NCBI GenBank assembly: GCA_002497905.1
Contig: DAFJ01000085.1
Span: 17,266-81,265 of the forward strand
Reading direction: 5' to 3'
Length of the DNA stretch: 64,000 bases
Source of the DNA: Euryarchaeota archaeon UBA251
GTDB taxonomy: Archaea; Thermoplasmatota; Poseidoniia; Poseidoniales; Thalassarchaeaceae
In this document: positions 17,133 to 25,061 of the stretch, in pieces
How the letters are laid out: each line of letters starts with the position of its first letter
How positions within the stretch are numbered: the stretch's first letter is position 1
Notes under the pieces: model-generated
Told to the model about the DNA's origin: nothing
The model's database searches: none
The model's input: the letters and a program-made list of their open reading frames with translations, nothing else
Program-made: the position numbers and the translations under genes

Positions 17133-18787
17133 ATGGCATGGAACGCCCTCTGTTGCATGGAACAGATGGCATCCGGGGGGCTGTCAAAGCCGCCCCTATG
17201 AGTGACCTGGAGGCTCTGAAGGCAATTGTCGAGAAGCGGGAAGTAAATGGTCGAGCGTTCATGCTTCTCGGGATGGCTTTCGCAGAGGTGCTCAAAGAAG
17301 ACCTCGGCCGTCAACCGAAAATTGTGATTGGTTGGGATAGACGACCCGGTAATGCAATGCTAGTCTCTGGATTGACTGATGGTCTCCATCAAGTGGGGGC
17401 AGAAGTCATCCATGGTGGGCTTGTTGCGACTCCTGGTCTACACAATTCAGTCATCGGCACTCGATCTGATGCCGGACTCATGGTAACAGCAAGCCACAAC
17501 CCTTCTTCCGATTCCGGAGTGAAATTCTTCGATGCAGAGGGTCGGAAATCGATGCCTGTCTTTGAACAGCGTGTCGCTGACACAATATGGAGAATCGCTG
17601 ATCTTGAAGAAGACAGAGAGCCTGATCCAGAACTATGCCTTCCAGATAAGATGGTCAACGCGGAACGAGGGCATCGAAATACACTTGCAAAACGATTCGA
17701 TGGAATAGCGAATGATTTCGCCCTTGATTCCACATCTATCAATTGGACTGAAACGCTTGGTACCTCCGAACTTCTGCTTGATTCATCTGGAGGATCCGCA
17801 GCAGAATGGTTCGCTACAGGTCTCGCTCGCCGTGGGATTCCATTTCGGGAGATCTCTGATGTGGATTCTCCACTCAACGAAAACTGTGGGGCAGGTGATC
17901 TATCTCCTACTGATTCATGGACATGGAAAGAAATGCAAACTAATGAACATAAATTACTCAGAGAATTAGGAGATTTGCATGGAAATCGGCCCCCAAGTGC
18001 TGGAAGTCTCATTGGAGCCGCATTGGACGGAGATGGTGATCGTTGCCTCCTAATCGAAGCCATGGATGGTGGTGCGAAGGTAGTCGATGGAGACCAAATG
18101 GCTGATGATTTAATGCGAGCATGGTCTGCAAATGGAATCGAACGAATGACGGCTGCTTTCTCAATCGAAACCGATCTTGCATTGACTGCATCAATAGCTC
18201 GTCTTCGAAGTAATGTGATTATTCACGAATGTGCTGTTGGTGATCGTTGGTTAACCCAAGCGTTGAGAGCGGAGGATTTGAGCGGTGCATCGTGGCCAAA
18301 AATCATTGGAGCGGAAGATTCCGGCCACCTAGTTCTCGCCTCACCACATCCAGTCATTGATGATGAATGGAGTTTGGTGGGTGATGGGGCAGCTACACTA
18401 ATCTCACAGTTGATGGCACGTGCTGCTCTCAATACCATGGATGTTGTTCCAGCATTCACATCGGGATGGAAGCGACGTGTATCCATCCGTGATACCGATC
18501 GATCCCGATGGACTGGTGTTGGTCCGATTACAGATAGAATCGAAGAAATAATCCTGATTTCCTTGAAGGGACGAGAAGTAAACCTCGAGCGCAAAGGAAT
18601 TGAAGGAGAATCCGGACTCTTCCTTCTCCGAGGGGATATCGATGGTATCGAGGCTTCGTTTGGAATCCGTAACTCCGGCACAGAAGCAAAAACAAGCCTT
18701 TCCATTCGGGCAAAAACCGAGATAAATGGCTTGGAAGAGATTGCTGAGAAAATCAGTGATTTACTCCAGATGGAACTTGTGCCATAA
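17129..18787 (+). CDS. glmM: Phosphoglucosamine mutase / phosphohexomutase
   Basis: Alpha-D-phosphohexomutase (552 aa), converting a hexose 6-phosphate to the 1-phosphate; partner of the upstream acyltransferase. Seen: HGTDGIRGAVK at the N-terminus, the phosphoserine loop VTASHNPSSDSGVKFF, the metal loop ALDGDGDRCLLIE, and the phosphate-binding GIRNSGTEAKTSLSIRAK near the C-terminus. The enzyme is about 100 residues longer than typical GlmM because of inserted segments between domains. Start: the ATG at 17129 overlaps the upstream stop and gives the family N-terminus; an upstream GC-rich in-frame extension is not conserved-looking. Glucosamine specificity is inferred from the neighbour. Confidence 0.88.
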   Translation: MNGMERPLLHGTDGIRGAVKAAPMSDLEALKAIVEKREVNGRAFMLLGMAFAEVLKEDLGRQPKIVIGWDRRPGNAMLVSGLTDGLHQVGAEVIHGGLVATPGLHNSVIGTRSDAGLMVTASHNPSSDSGVKFFDAEGRKSMPVFEQRVADTIWRIADLEEDREPDPELCLPDKMVNAERGHRNTLAKRFDGIANDFALDSTSINWTETLGTSELLLDSSGGSAAEWFATGLARRGIPFREISDVDSPLNENCGAGDLSPTDSWTWKEMQTNEHKLLRELGDLHGNRPPSAGSLIGAALDGDGDRCLLIEAMDGGAKVVDGDQMADDLMRAWSANGIERMTAAFSIETDLALTASIARLRSNVIIHECAVGDRWLTQALRAEDLSGASWPKIIGAEDSGHLVLASPHPVIDDEWSLVGDGAATLISQLMARAALNTMDVVPAFTSGWKRRVSIRDTDRSRWTGVGPITDRIEEIILISLKGREVNLERKGIEGESGLFLLRGDIDGIEASFGIRNSGTEAKTSLSIRAKTEINGLEEIAEKISDLLQMELVP

Positions 18788-21538
18788 TCACAGAATCCGG
18801 GATTCTACATCTTCTTCCAGCTGGATATTGGATGTCGTCCCTCCACCAAACATATCAGCAGGTGGTGCAGTAACAGGTACTGAAAATTCCGTTATCGAAT
18901 CATAGAGTGATGATGGCTCACTAGTACGGGACTCTTCCATTCGAATATAGAAAACAACAGCAACAGCGGCGAAAATCAGAGCAAGTAATCCAATCAATAT
19001 CATTGCATAAGTTACTGTGCGTTTATTCTCTTGGCGGGCGAGATCCTCTGGAGTCCGAAGTTCTGGATCGAAGGGGTCAACGTCGAAGTTATCCCCTATT
19101 CCATCTCCATCCTGATCGAACCATTCCAACGGATTATCTGGGAAAACATCCATACTATCTCCAAAACCGTCTCCATCGCGATCACCACATTCCTGTGGAT
19201 TATTCGGCCAGAGATCAGTATTGTCTCCACAACCATCGCCATCAGAATCAACCCAATCCTTGGAATCCTCTGGGAAGACATCCTGATTATCCCCATATCC
19301 ATCTCCATCTGAATCCAACCATTCCAACGGATCAGATGGGAATGCATCGCTATTATCGCCTTGACTATCGCCATCAGAATCTATCCATTCCAATGGATCC
19401 TCTGGGAAGATATCTGAATGGTCGCCGACACCATCTGAATCAGTATCATTCCATTCGTTGGAATCTGTCGGGAATACATCAACAGAGTCACCGTATCCGT
19501 CTCCATCGAGATCCGGGCAACCTAGAGGGTGAGTTGCATCACCCGCTTCATTAGGACAGATGTCGCTGTTATCTCCAAATCCGTCATTATCCGAATCTAC
19601 CCATTCGGTCAAATCATCAGGGAAGTCGTCGCCTACATCCCCTACTCCATCACCATCCCTATCCCTACATTCAGTAGGGTCACTTGGAAACATATCTCGG
19701 TTATCACCACAACCGTCTCCATCGGCGTCACTCCATTCCTCTGGATCTAATGGGAAGGCGTCTGTTCCATCCATTACTCCATCATCATCTGTATCTGGGT
19801 CCCTTTCATCACTACCGAGAGTATCTTCGTCTGCATCACTAAGAGCATCGCCATCATCATCGTCATCCTCTGAATCATTGCAGCCATCCTGATCCAAGTC
19901 ATCGGAATGAAGGCCCACTGCTCCTCGAGGACATTCGTCAACAGTATCTTCGTGGCCATCATTGTCATCATCAGAATCCACTTCATCTGCGCAACCATCC
20001 ATATCATAATCTGGACCAGGAGGGCCGTCAGGACATGGATCAATTGAGTCGACTAAGCCATCCTGATCTGAATCACGCTGATTATCTGCGCATCCAGAAG
20101 CATCAACTGAGTTGGCTCCAGCATCAGTATTCGGACAAATATCGTCACCATTTGGCACGCCATCATCGTCTCCGTCTCTTTGTTCCCAAGAACAACCTAC
20201 AGAATCAACAGTTTCATTTCTTGTCCAATTACAGAGATCGTTTGCATCAGAAATACCATCGCCATCAATATCTAGATCACCAATTGCTTCAATCGCAAGA
20301 TGTCCAATTGTCTGATGCATTACCCGAGTTGGATGTGCCTTATCGAAGAAGAGATACTCATCCACATTAGGAGAGATTGGATCGCCAGAATTGCAGATTG
20401 GTAGAGGTAGAAGGCTAACACCACCTCGGCACGCAGCGGATTGCGTATCCGTGAAACCAAAATGCTCCTCATTCTGAACAATTTCGTGGAATATTGACCA
20501 CGCATCGACCATGTGAATTGTAAGATTGAGTTCTGCGGAGAGATTCCCTACAAGGTTTGACAACTTCTGATTGTACGAGATAACTTCGGAACGTATCGTA
20601 GACTGCTGTGCTTGAGTTCTGCTCAATATCTCGGGGGTCAATTCTAGAGGAGGGAGATTTGGAATGATGAACTCGGTCGCCCCTGCCGTCGATAATTGAC
20701 GGATATGAGCTTCCATATTCGTGACGATTACATTGGAGTTAGCTGATCCGTAGAGGAAATCATTTCCTCCAGCCCAAAGTGCAACAATGGAGCCAGACGG
20801 AACAGTAGTCTGTACATTTGCAAAATAGGCCGTAATCTGAGTCCCAACATTAGGGAGTACAATGTAGGAGTTACCAGCTCCAGTTTGTGAGCCGCCAAAG
20901 GCCCGATTGTCACCGGCCGAAGAACCGGTACCAATTGAGGTTGAAAGGCCCATACGGTCACTAACATGCTCAACCCACACAGGACCATTTGAGAATCGAC
21001 CTTGCCAATATGGGGGGACATCTGGGACATTGAGGGCTGAACGAGCATTGCCCATGTCGCTAAGAGAATCACCGAAAACAAGCAAATCCGAGTAGGTAGG
21101 AGTTACCGTCTGTCCAATAACAAAAAAGGTGATTTCTGTAAATTCAATGAGTGAACCAACCGAATCCAAAACTTCGATTTCAATACTGTATAACCGATCA
21201 CCCATGTAGAAACCATAGATATCAAAAACGGTTGAATCTGACGAGCCTGAGGTCTGGAATATCTGATTGCCTTGAAGTAATGGAGTGGGCACAGAACCGA
21301 AAACAGACCATTGGATTGTGTAAAGCGCATTGTAAGGTGAATCCGAGATGATGGTCGTAACCTCAATTGCCTCGTTTGAATGCCAATCATGACGGTCGAT
21401 GGCATGTGTAATCGTCGGTGAAGATCTCCCCTCTGCGGCCGCAGGCACTATGGCAGAATGAGCGAGTAACAAGCCAACGAGGACCCAGGTGCTGAGGTTC
21501 GCACCTGAACTTCTTGATATCACGTTCAAAGCAATCAC
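18788..21538 (-). CDS. Secreted GDSL esterase/lipase with TSP3 calcium-repeat stalk and C-terminal anchor
   Basis: Predicted exported esterase or lipase (916 aa) held at the cell surface. Seen: signal peptide (residues about 15-35), a beta-sandwich-like N-terminal section, then an SGNH/GDSL hydrolase domain with LLVFGDSLSDMGNA (nucleophile Ser), the AFGGSQTG and ALWAGGNDFL blocks, and the catalytic D-x-x-H in FDKAHPTRVMHQ. From about residue 420 to 825 it has around 15 thrombospondin type 3-like DxDxDGxxDxxD repeats that should bind many calcium ions, then a transmembrane helix (ILIGLLALIFAAVAVVFYI) and a cytoplasmic tail of about 55 residues. The start overlaps the upstream gene's stop. Confidence 0.88.
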   Translation of the reverse strand: MIALNVISRSSGANLSTWVLVGLLLAHSAIVPAAAEGRSSPTITHAIDRHDWHSNEAIEVTTIISDSPYNALYTIQWSVFGSVPTPLLQGNQIFQTSGSSDSTVFDIYGFYMGDRLYSIEIEVLDSVGSLIEFTEITFFVIGQTVTPTYSDLLVFGDSLSDMGNARSALNVPDVPPYWQGRFSNGPVWVEHVSDRMGLSTSIGTGSSAGDNRAFGGSQTGAGNSYIVLPNVGTQITAYFANVQTTVPSGSIVALWAGGNDFLYGSANSNVIVTNMEAHIRQLSTAGATEFIIPNLPPLELTPEILSRTQAQQSTIRSEVISYNQKLSNLVGNLSAELNLTIHMVDAWSIFHEIVQNEEHFGFTDTQSAACRGGVSLLPLPICNSGDPISPNVDEYLFFDKAHPTRVMHQTIGHLAIEAIGDLDIDGDGISDANDLCNWTRNETVDSVGCSWEQRDGDDDGVPNGDDICPNTDAGANSVDASGCADNQRDSDQDGLVDSIDPCPDGPPGPDYDMDGCADEVDSDDDNDGHEDTVDECPRGAVGLHSDDLDQDGCNDSEDDDDDGDALSDADEDTLGSDERDPDTDDDGVMDGTDAFPLDPEEWSDADGDGCGDNRDMFPSDPTECRDRDGDGVGDVGDDFPDDLTEWVDSDNDGFGDNSDICPNEAGDATHPLGCPDLDGDGYGDSVDVFPTDSNEWNDTDSDGVGDHSDIFPEDPLEWIDSDGDSQGDNSDAFPSDPLEWLDSDGDGYGDNQDVFPEDSKDWVDSDGDGCGDNTDLWPNNPQECGDRDGDGFGDSMDVFPDNPLEWFDQDGDGIGDNFDVDPFDPELRTPEDLARQENKRTVTYAMILIGLLALIFAAVAVVFYIRMEESRTSEPSSLYDSITEFSVPVTAPPADMFGGGTTSNIQLEEDVESRIL
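19063..20280 (-). repeat. TSP3-like calcium-binding repeat array (coding)
   Basis: Tandem coding repeats, each about 22-30 codons, with the core D-x-DGDGxGDxxDxFPxDPxEW inside the GDSL-esterase gene. Copies nearest the C-terminus are most alike and every core keeps the Asp spacing of calcium-binding TSP3/EF-like loops. The opposite strand is open for long stretches only because of the biased Asp/Gly codons. Confidence 0.85.
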
Positions 21539-21969
21539 TCTGATTCAGTCAATATTACAGATACAGGTGTAGATGAATCGACTATTTGTGTTGTTTTTCT
21601 TTCATTGTAAAATGCCCGCCCTGCAAAAGGAATACTCCAAAATGCTCCTCCAACGGCGCCAAAAAGGACCACTGTGACTAATGTAATTGGTTCGTTATTT
21701 GGTAATCCAAATATGGGCCCAAATAAAGGAATAATCGATGTGAAAAATGCCACAGGAATGAGGATTTTGAGACCTATTTCTGGCCAACCAGCCCATTTCG
21801 ATATCTCATTTGCGATGTAGGCTGAAAGCGCCGATAGCGCAAAAAAACCGCCACATAACCCTGCAAATGAGCCAGGATCAATCTCGGCTAGGACAAATAC
21901 TCCAAGGATGAAAATTGCCAATATTGCTCCAGTTGCGGCACTAGATGCCACGATATGCTTCCAACCCAT
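21535..21969 (-). CDS. Small integral membrane protein, function unknown
   Basis: A 144-aa membrane protein that I cannot assign. Seen: about four hydrophobic helices (ATGAILAIFILGVFVLAEI; GLCGGFFALSALSAYIA; ILIPVAFFTSIIPLFGPIFG; ITLVTVVLFGAVGGAFW) and a short polar C-terminus. Base composition is noticeably more A+T-rich than the genes on either side. It overlaps the GDSL-esterase start by 4 bp (ATGA), so the two are almost certainly co-transcribed and translationally coupled, and it may help membrane placement of the esterase, although nothing in the sequence shows that. Confidence 0.7.
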   Translation of the reverse strand: MGWKHIVASSAATGAILAIFILGVFVLAEIDPGSFAGLCGGFFALSALSAYIANEISKWAGWPEIGLKILIPVAFFTSIIPLFGPIFGLPNNEPITLVTVVLFGAVGGAFWSIPFAGRAFYNERKTTQIVDSSTPVSVILTESE

Positions 21970-22018
21970 TGTGGAGAATTACATCAATTCAGTCAAAAAT
22001 ATGCTGTTTCACTGACGA

Positions 22019-23851
22019 TTACTCTTCTGAATTATCATCTATGGAACATTGTGGATACATTTCATGCATCGGCGGGAGGAAGAGATCTTCGCAAGTCCGA
22101 TCAACTGTAGAGAGGCCAAGAACGCTATTCCCATCAAGCGAAATCGTCACTGCCTGTGTTGAAACTGGACTTGGGATGTAATCCTCTCCTGTTTGACTAA
22201 CGAGTAGCTGTATGCCATCTCCTGCAGGAACAACGACATCCATACCAAAGAATTCCATTTTAGCAATCACTGTGCTTCCAGGTGTTAGGACTTGGCCGTC
22301 CTTGCCACCGGCGTGGAATCTGAGATCCATGACCGCATGTCCAAGATGCATTCCATCAGACGCACGAACCATCTCTACGAAGAGATGTCCCGAGGTTGCT
22401 AATAGTGAGATTTGTGCCTCTACATGGAAAGTCGGAGTTCCAATTATACGAGTTTCATTCTCAAACATTGAACACTCAATGGTTGTCTGACTCGTAGAGG
22501 TGATTGTTGCTCCACCAGACAAAACCTCGCATTCATCCATACCCATCATAAACCACTCAATATCCTCAGGAGGGTAGGTAGATTCGACACGCCAACCGCC
22601 CATATTATCCTGAATCTCAGCTATTAACCGAGGTTGTGGACCAATGTCCCTCAAGTAGAAATCGAACCACTCTAGGAGGTCATCGGCCCAATCCCATCGC
22701 AACGTGTATGGATACGCTTCTGCACCTCGTCCACTCGAAAGGGAAGAATGTCCACTTTCTCGATCAGGATAATCGTGTGCCCATTGGCCATAAAGTCCCT
22801 TGACATCAAATCCTGCATCGATAGACATCTGATGTGCAGGGAAAGCCATGTGAGGATCAACATTCCAATCTTGCATCCCGTGGATGATGTAGATTGAACC
22901 GTTGTACACATCTAGGGCACCAGTAAGGAAATGCCTCTCCTCCCAGTAATCAGAACCGGTCCAACCAAGATTGTCTCCAGTCATGTAAGCTGCAGGTCCA
23001 GCGTAGTACCCCTCGACATAACCCTCACAGGCATTCTCAATATCGCCGCTGTCTCCATCAAGTCCGAAAGAACCGTACACACCATTGTGCATGATTGCAC
23101 CACGCGCCTCCATGCTACCATTGCGCCACATCAAATCATGGACGCCGATAAGTCCAGACATAGGAACGATTGTAGCAAGATATTCGGAGCCCGAAGCCGC
23201 GGCATTCCAAGGCGTGCTACCATCATATGATTTGCCAATCGCACCGACATTACCGTTTGACCATGATTGGGATCCAAGCCAGTCAACCGCAGCCTTGATT
23301 CCTGCCTGTTCATCATGACCCATCAAATCCATGCAATGATTTGACTCGCCCGTTCCGAAAACCGAAACTTGAGCAACCCCGTAGCCATGTGGGACAAAAT
23401 TCTCTATCAGAAAACGGCCAAGCCGATCGGCAGGAGTTAACGCATCAACGTCCCCATCATCATAGTAAGGTCCGATTTCTGCTATGACTGGTACCTGGCA
23501 TTCAACAGGTAGTTCAGCAGAACTCCAATCGCAACCCTCGATGATAGGAAGCCAAAGACCGAGATGGACTTCAGCGCCACCTGTCACTCCAGCTCCTCCA
23601 TCAGAGGCATCAATCTCAGGAACTGGGACAAAGACGGAAAGAGAGTCGCCGATACCATACGAACCATTCCATGAAACACGTGAAAACACATCGTCGGCTT
23701 GGTAAATCATATCGAAGCGCTCCTCTACAGGAGGTAGCCAATGATCTGGTTCGATTTGAGGCTCTTCTTGATCCGTACCAAAACATCCTGCAAGAGGCGC
23801 AAGAAATAGAACGAGGGTCAATAGGATTGCTCGAATCCGCCTGACTGCCAT
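22019..23851 (-). CDS. CocE/NonD-family (X-Pro dipeptidyl-peptidase-like) lipoprotein hydrolase
   Basis: Predicted extracellular alpha/beta-hydrolase of the S15/CocE family (610 aa) acting on peptides or esters. Seen: a lipoprotein-type signal with lipobox LAGC at about residues 20-23, a catalytic-Ser elbow [10 protein letters not shown] (GxSYxG of the family), a later [11 protein letters not shown] segment (catalytic Asp region), GQWAHDYPD (His region), and a C-terminal jelly-roll typical of the family (strands containing [13 protein letters not shown]). Transcribed divergently from the ferritin-like gene; a perfect inverted repeat lies between them and overlaps its TATA-like region. The substrate is not deducible. 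Confidence 0.86.
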   Translation of the reverse strand: MAVRRIRAILLTLVLFLAPLAGCFGTDQEEPQIEPDHWLPPVEERFDMIYQADDVFSRVSWNGSYGIGDSLSVFVPVPEIDASDGGAGVTGGAEVHLGLWLPIIEGCDWSSAELPVECQVPVIAEIGPYYDDGDVDALTPADRLGRFLIENFVPHGYGVAQVSVFGTGESNHCMDLMGHDEQAGIKAAVDWLGSQSWSNGNVGAIGKSYDGSTPWNAAASGSEYLATIVPMSGLIGVHDLMWRNGSMEARGAIMHNGVYGSFGLDGDSGDIENACEGYVEGYYAGPAAYMTGDNLGWTGSDYWEERHFLTGALDVYNGSIYIIHGMQDWNVDPHMAFPAHQMSIDAGFDVKGLYGQWAHDYPDRESGHSSLSSGRGAEAYPYTLRWDWADDLLEWFDFYLRDIGPQPRLIAEIQDNMGGWRVESTYPPEDIEWFMMGMDECEVLSGGATITSTSQTTIECSMFENETRIIGTPTFHVEAQISLLATSGHLFVEMVRASDGMHLGHAVMDLRFHAGGKDGQVLTPGSTVIAKMEFFGMDVVVPAGDGIQLLVSQTGEDYIPSPVSTQAVTISLDGNSVLGLSTVDRTCEDLFLPPMHEMYPQCSIDDNSEE

Positions 23852-23894
23852 GTTTAACGGTCAAGCCCCTCGATTTCAAGCCTACCGGCTGTAA

Positions 23895-23913
23895 GACCTA
23901 TGTGATATAGGTC
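23895..23913. promoter_or_regulatory. Perfect 7-bp inverted repeat, candidate operator
   Basis: GACCTAT-GTGAT-ATAGGTC lies in the 112-bp divergent region between the CocE-type hydrolase gene (minus) and the ferritin-like gene (plus). Read on the minus strand it contains CTATATC, a plausible TATA element about 50 bp upstream of the hydrolase start, so a bound dimer could block TBP there. A second TATA-like stretch (CAGTATATTCC, 23918-23928) could serve the ferritin-like gene. The cognate regulator is unknown. Confidence 0.5.
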
Positions 23914-23963
23914 AAAACAGTATATTCCAATGGTTTATTCGATTCCGTGTTAAGCGACAACTG

Positions 23964-24389
23964 ATGACAATGAATCGGTCAGGTATTATCGATGCGCTCA
24001 ATGGTGCACTTGCTTGGGAATTACGTGCTATTGCGATGTATGCGCACTATTCTGCCTATGTCTCAGGGATTCATAGACTACAACTATCTGCACATTTTTC
24101 CGAAGAAGTCACTGAATCCACTACTCATGCTGCTGCTGTCCGAGCTGCAATCGTAAAATTGGATGGAATCGCAACTACAGATCGAGCCGATACTGAGATT
24201 ATCCATACAATGGATTACACTGAGATGTTGAAAGAGGCTTACAAAACTGAGATGAAAGCAAGTGAAACCTATGGTCAAATCCTACCTATGATTGAAACGT
24301 TAGGTGACAAAGAGCTCTATGATTCATTGGAAACCATCTACTTCGATGAAATGCGTTCGGTTGAAGAACTCCGAATGATGTTGAAGTAG
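23964..24389 (+). CDS. Ferritin-like four-helix protein with altered metal site
   Basis: A 141-aa four-helix-bundle protein of the ferritin/bacterioferritin superfamily. Seen: helix A with AWELRAIAMYAHY (Glu ligand), helix B with HFSEEVTESTTHAAAVRAAI, helix C with EMKASETYGQI, and helix D with IYFDEMRSVEELRMML. In bacterioferritins helix B carries ExxH and helix D ExxH; here the position three before the helix-B His is Ser, and the helix-D His is replaced by Ser (DEMRSVEEL). The di-iron centre is therefore probably altered or lost. It stands alone, divergent from the hydrolase gene across an inverted repeat. Confidence 0.75.
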   Translation: MTMNRSGIIDALNGALAWELRAIAMYAHYSAYVSGIHRLQLSAHFSEEVTESTTHAAAVRAAIVKLDGIATTDRADTEIIHTMDYTEMLKEAYKTEMKASETYGQILPMIETLGDKELYDSLETIYFDEMRSVEELRMMLK

Positions 24390-24443
24390 ACGCTGGAAAT
24401 CCTGGTAACGAATACCAATTTTGGCGATCCAAAGAATCTTTTG

Positions 24444-24462
24444 AAAACACCCATTTGAGGGT
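24444..24462 (-). terminator. Hairpin plus U-tract, terminator-like, for the minus-strand RNA
   Basis: On the minus strand ACCC-TCAAAT-GGGT is followed directly by GTTTTC. A 7-bp perfect inverted repeat AATCAAT...ATTGATT (24463-24469 / 24479-24485) lies just before it. Archaeal termination relies mainly on U-tracts, so this is a plausible 3' end for the RNA at 24,463-24,958. The converging ferritin-like gene ends 54 bp away. Confidence 0.4.
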
Positions 24463-24531
24463 AATCAATACCACAATGATTGATTAGCAGAAGGATGAGG
24501 ATTCCATCGTCCAAGAGGACAAGGTGGGAGC

Positions 24532-24574
24532 GAGCAGAGGGGGTTCCGTCGGGTGGACTTCGCCCCCTCTGCTC
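24532..24574. repeat. Perfect 12-bp inverted repeat (long hairpin)
   Basis: GAGCAGAGGGGG (24532-24543) pairs with CCCCCTCTGCTC (24563-24574) around a 19-nt loop. It is the strongest single stem in the gap and lies near the 3' end of the proposed minus-strand RNA. A competing stem TCAAC-N6-GTTGA (24573-24588) overlaps its end by two bases. Confidence 0.8.
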
Positions 24575-25061
24575 AACTCCGCGGTTGACTCCTGTTCCTC
24601 TCCGGTTGCCCTTCGATTCCCAGTCGTCTTTCCAGTCGATCGGTTCCGCAGTTTCCTACTTCCCCTCTCTCTCTCGTTCATTCCCTTCGGGTTTCCCCTC
24701 TGTTCATTCCCGGATACTGGATTTGGAGCGAGCCCCCTCCGCATTGCTGCGTTTGGTTGCGTTCTCCTCGTTCTGCCGAAGCTTCCCGATTCGTTCCAGC
24801 GTCGGTTTCCCTTCGCTGTCGTCTCCAGGTCTCTCATCGTAATGATCGACCTTCCGTCCACTCGTTGCCGAGTGATCGGAACCGCTCAGGTTTGCGGTTC
24901 CGGACCGGAGTCCCCGCAACAGGTTGCCCCGTCACGCCACTCCCCCGGAGCGGTAACTTAGCATAAGCAAGGGATGTCTATTAACTTTTGCAAGAAAATG
25001 GCACTTTTCTTAGGAAATTGACGTTGTATGACCCCTATTTCCGATGCAGATTTGTTATATT

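Larger units (their letters stand above)
24444..24958 (-). ncRNA. Candidate large structured noncoding RNA
   Basis: The only gap over 300 bp (24,390-25,061) contains no credible protein gene but a dense series of hairpins. Read on the minus strand they close with stable tetraloops: CACTCG-GCAA-CGAGTG (24859-24874), GGTC-GA-TCAT-TACG-ATGA-GA-GACC with a tandem G.A internal loop (24828-24851), CAGCG..GG-GAAA-CC..CGCTG (24797-24818), CGCA-GCAA-TGCG (24740-24751), GGG-GAAA-CCC (24689-24698), GTAG-GAAA-CTGC (24648-24659) and GG-GCAA-CC (24604-24611). Further stems lie at 24878-24901, 24532-24574 and 24509-24520. Joining strands are purine-rich. GNRA/UNCG loops appear only on this strand, fixing the orientation. 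A weak TATA-like AAAGTTAA lies near 24,981-24,989. I could not find RNase P or SRP signature sequences. Ends are approximate. Confidence 0.62.

Noticed and set aside
19003..20370. Open frames antisense to the TSP3 repeats (up to 183 codons)
   Set aside because: They arise from the repeated Asp/Gly codons of the esterase stalk; they are His/Pro/Tyr-rich with no plausible domain or translation signal.
24444..24958. RNase P RNA or SRP RNA
   Set aside because: I looked on both strands for the conserved P4-type boxes of RNase P and the helix-8 motif of SRP RNA and found only loose, misordered resemblances (for example GGCGAAGTCCACCC at the wrong end). Divergent forms cannot be excluded without a covariance-model search.
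24484..24961. Several open frames of 120-145 codons on both strands in the 24.4-25.0 kb gap
   Set aside because: They are rich in Ser, Arg and Pro, overlap one another in different frames and run through clear hairpins; they look like by-products of a base-biased structured RNA.
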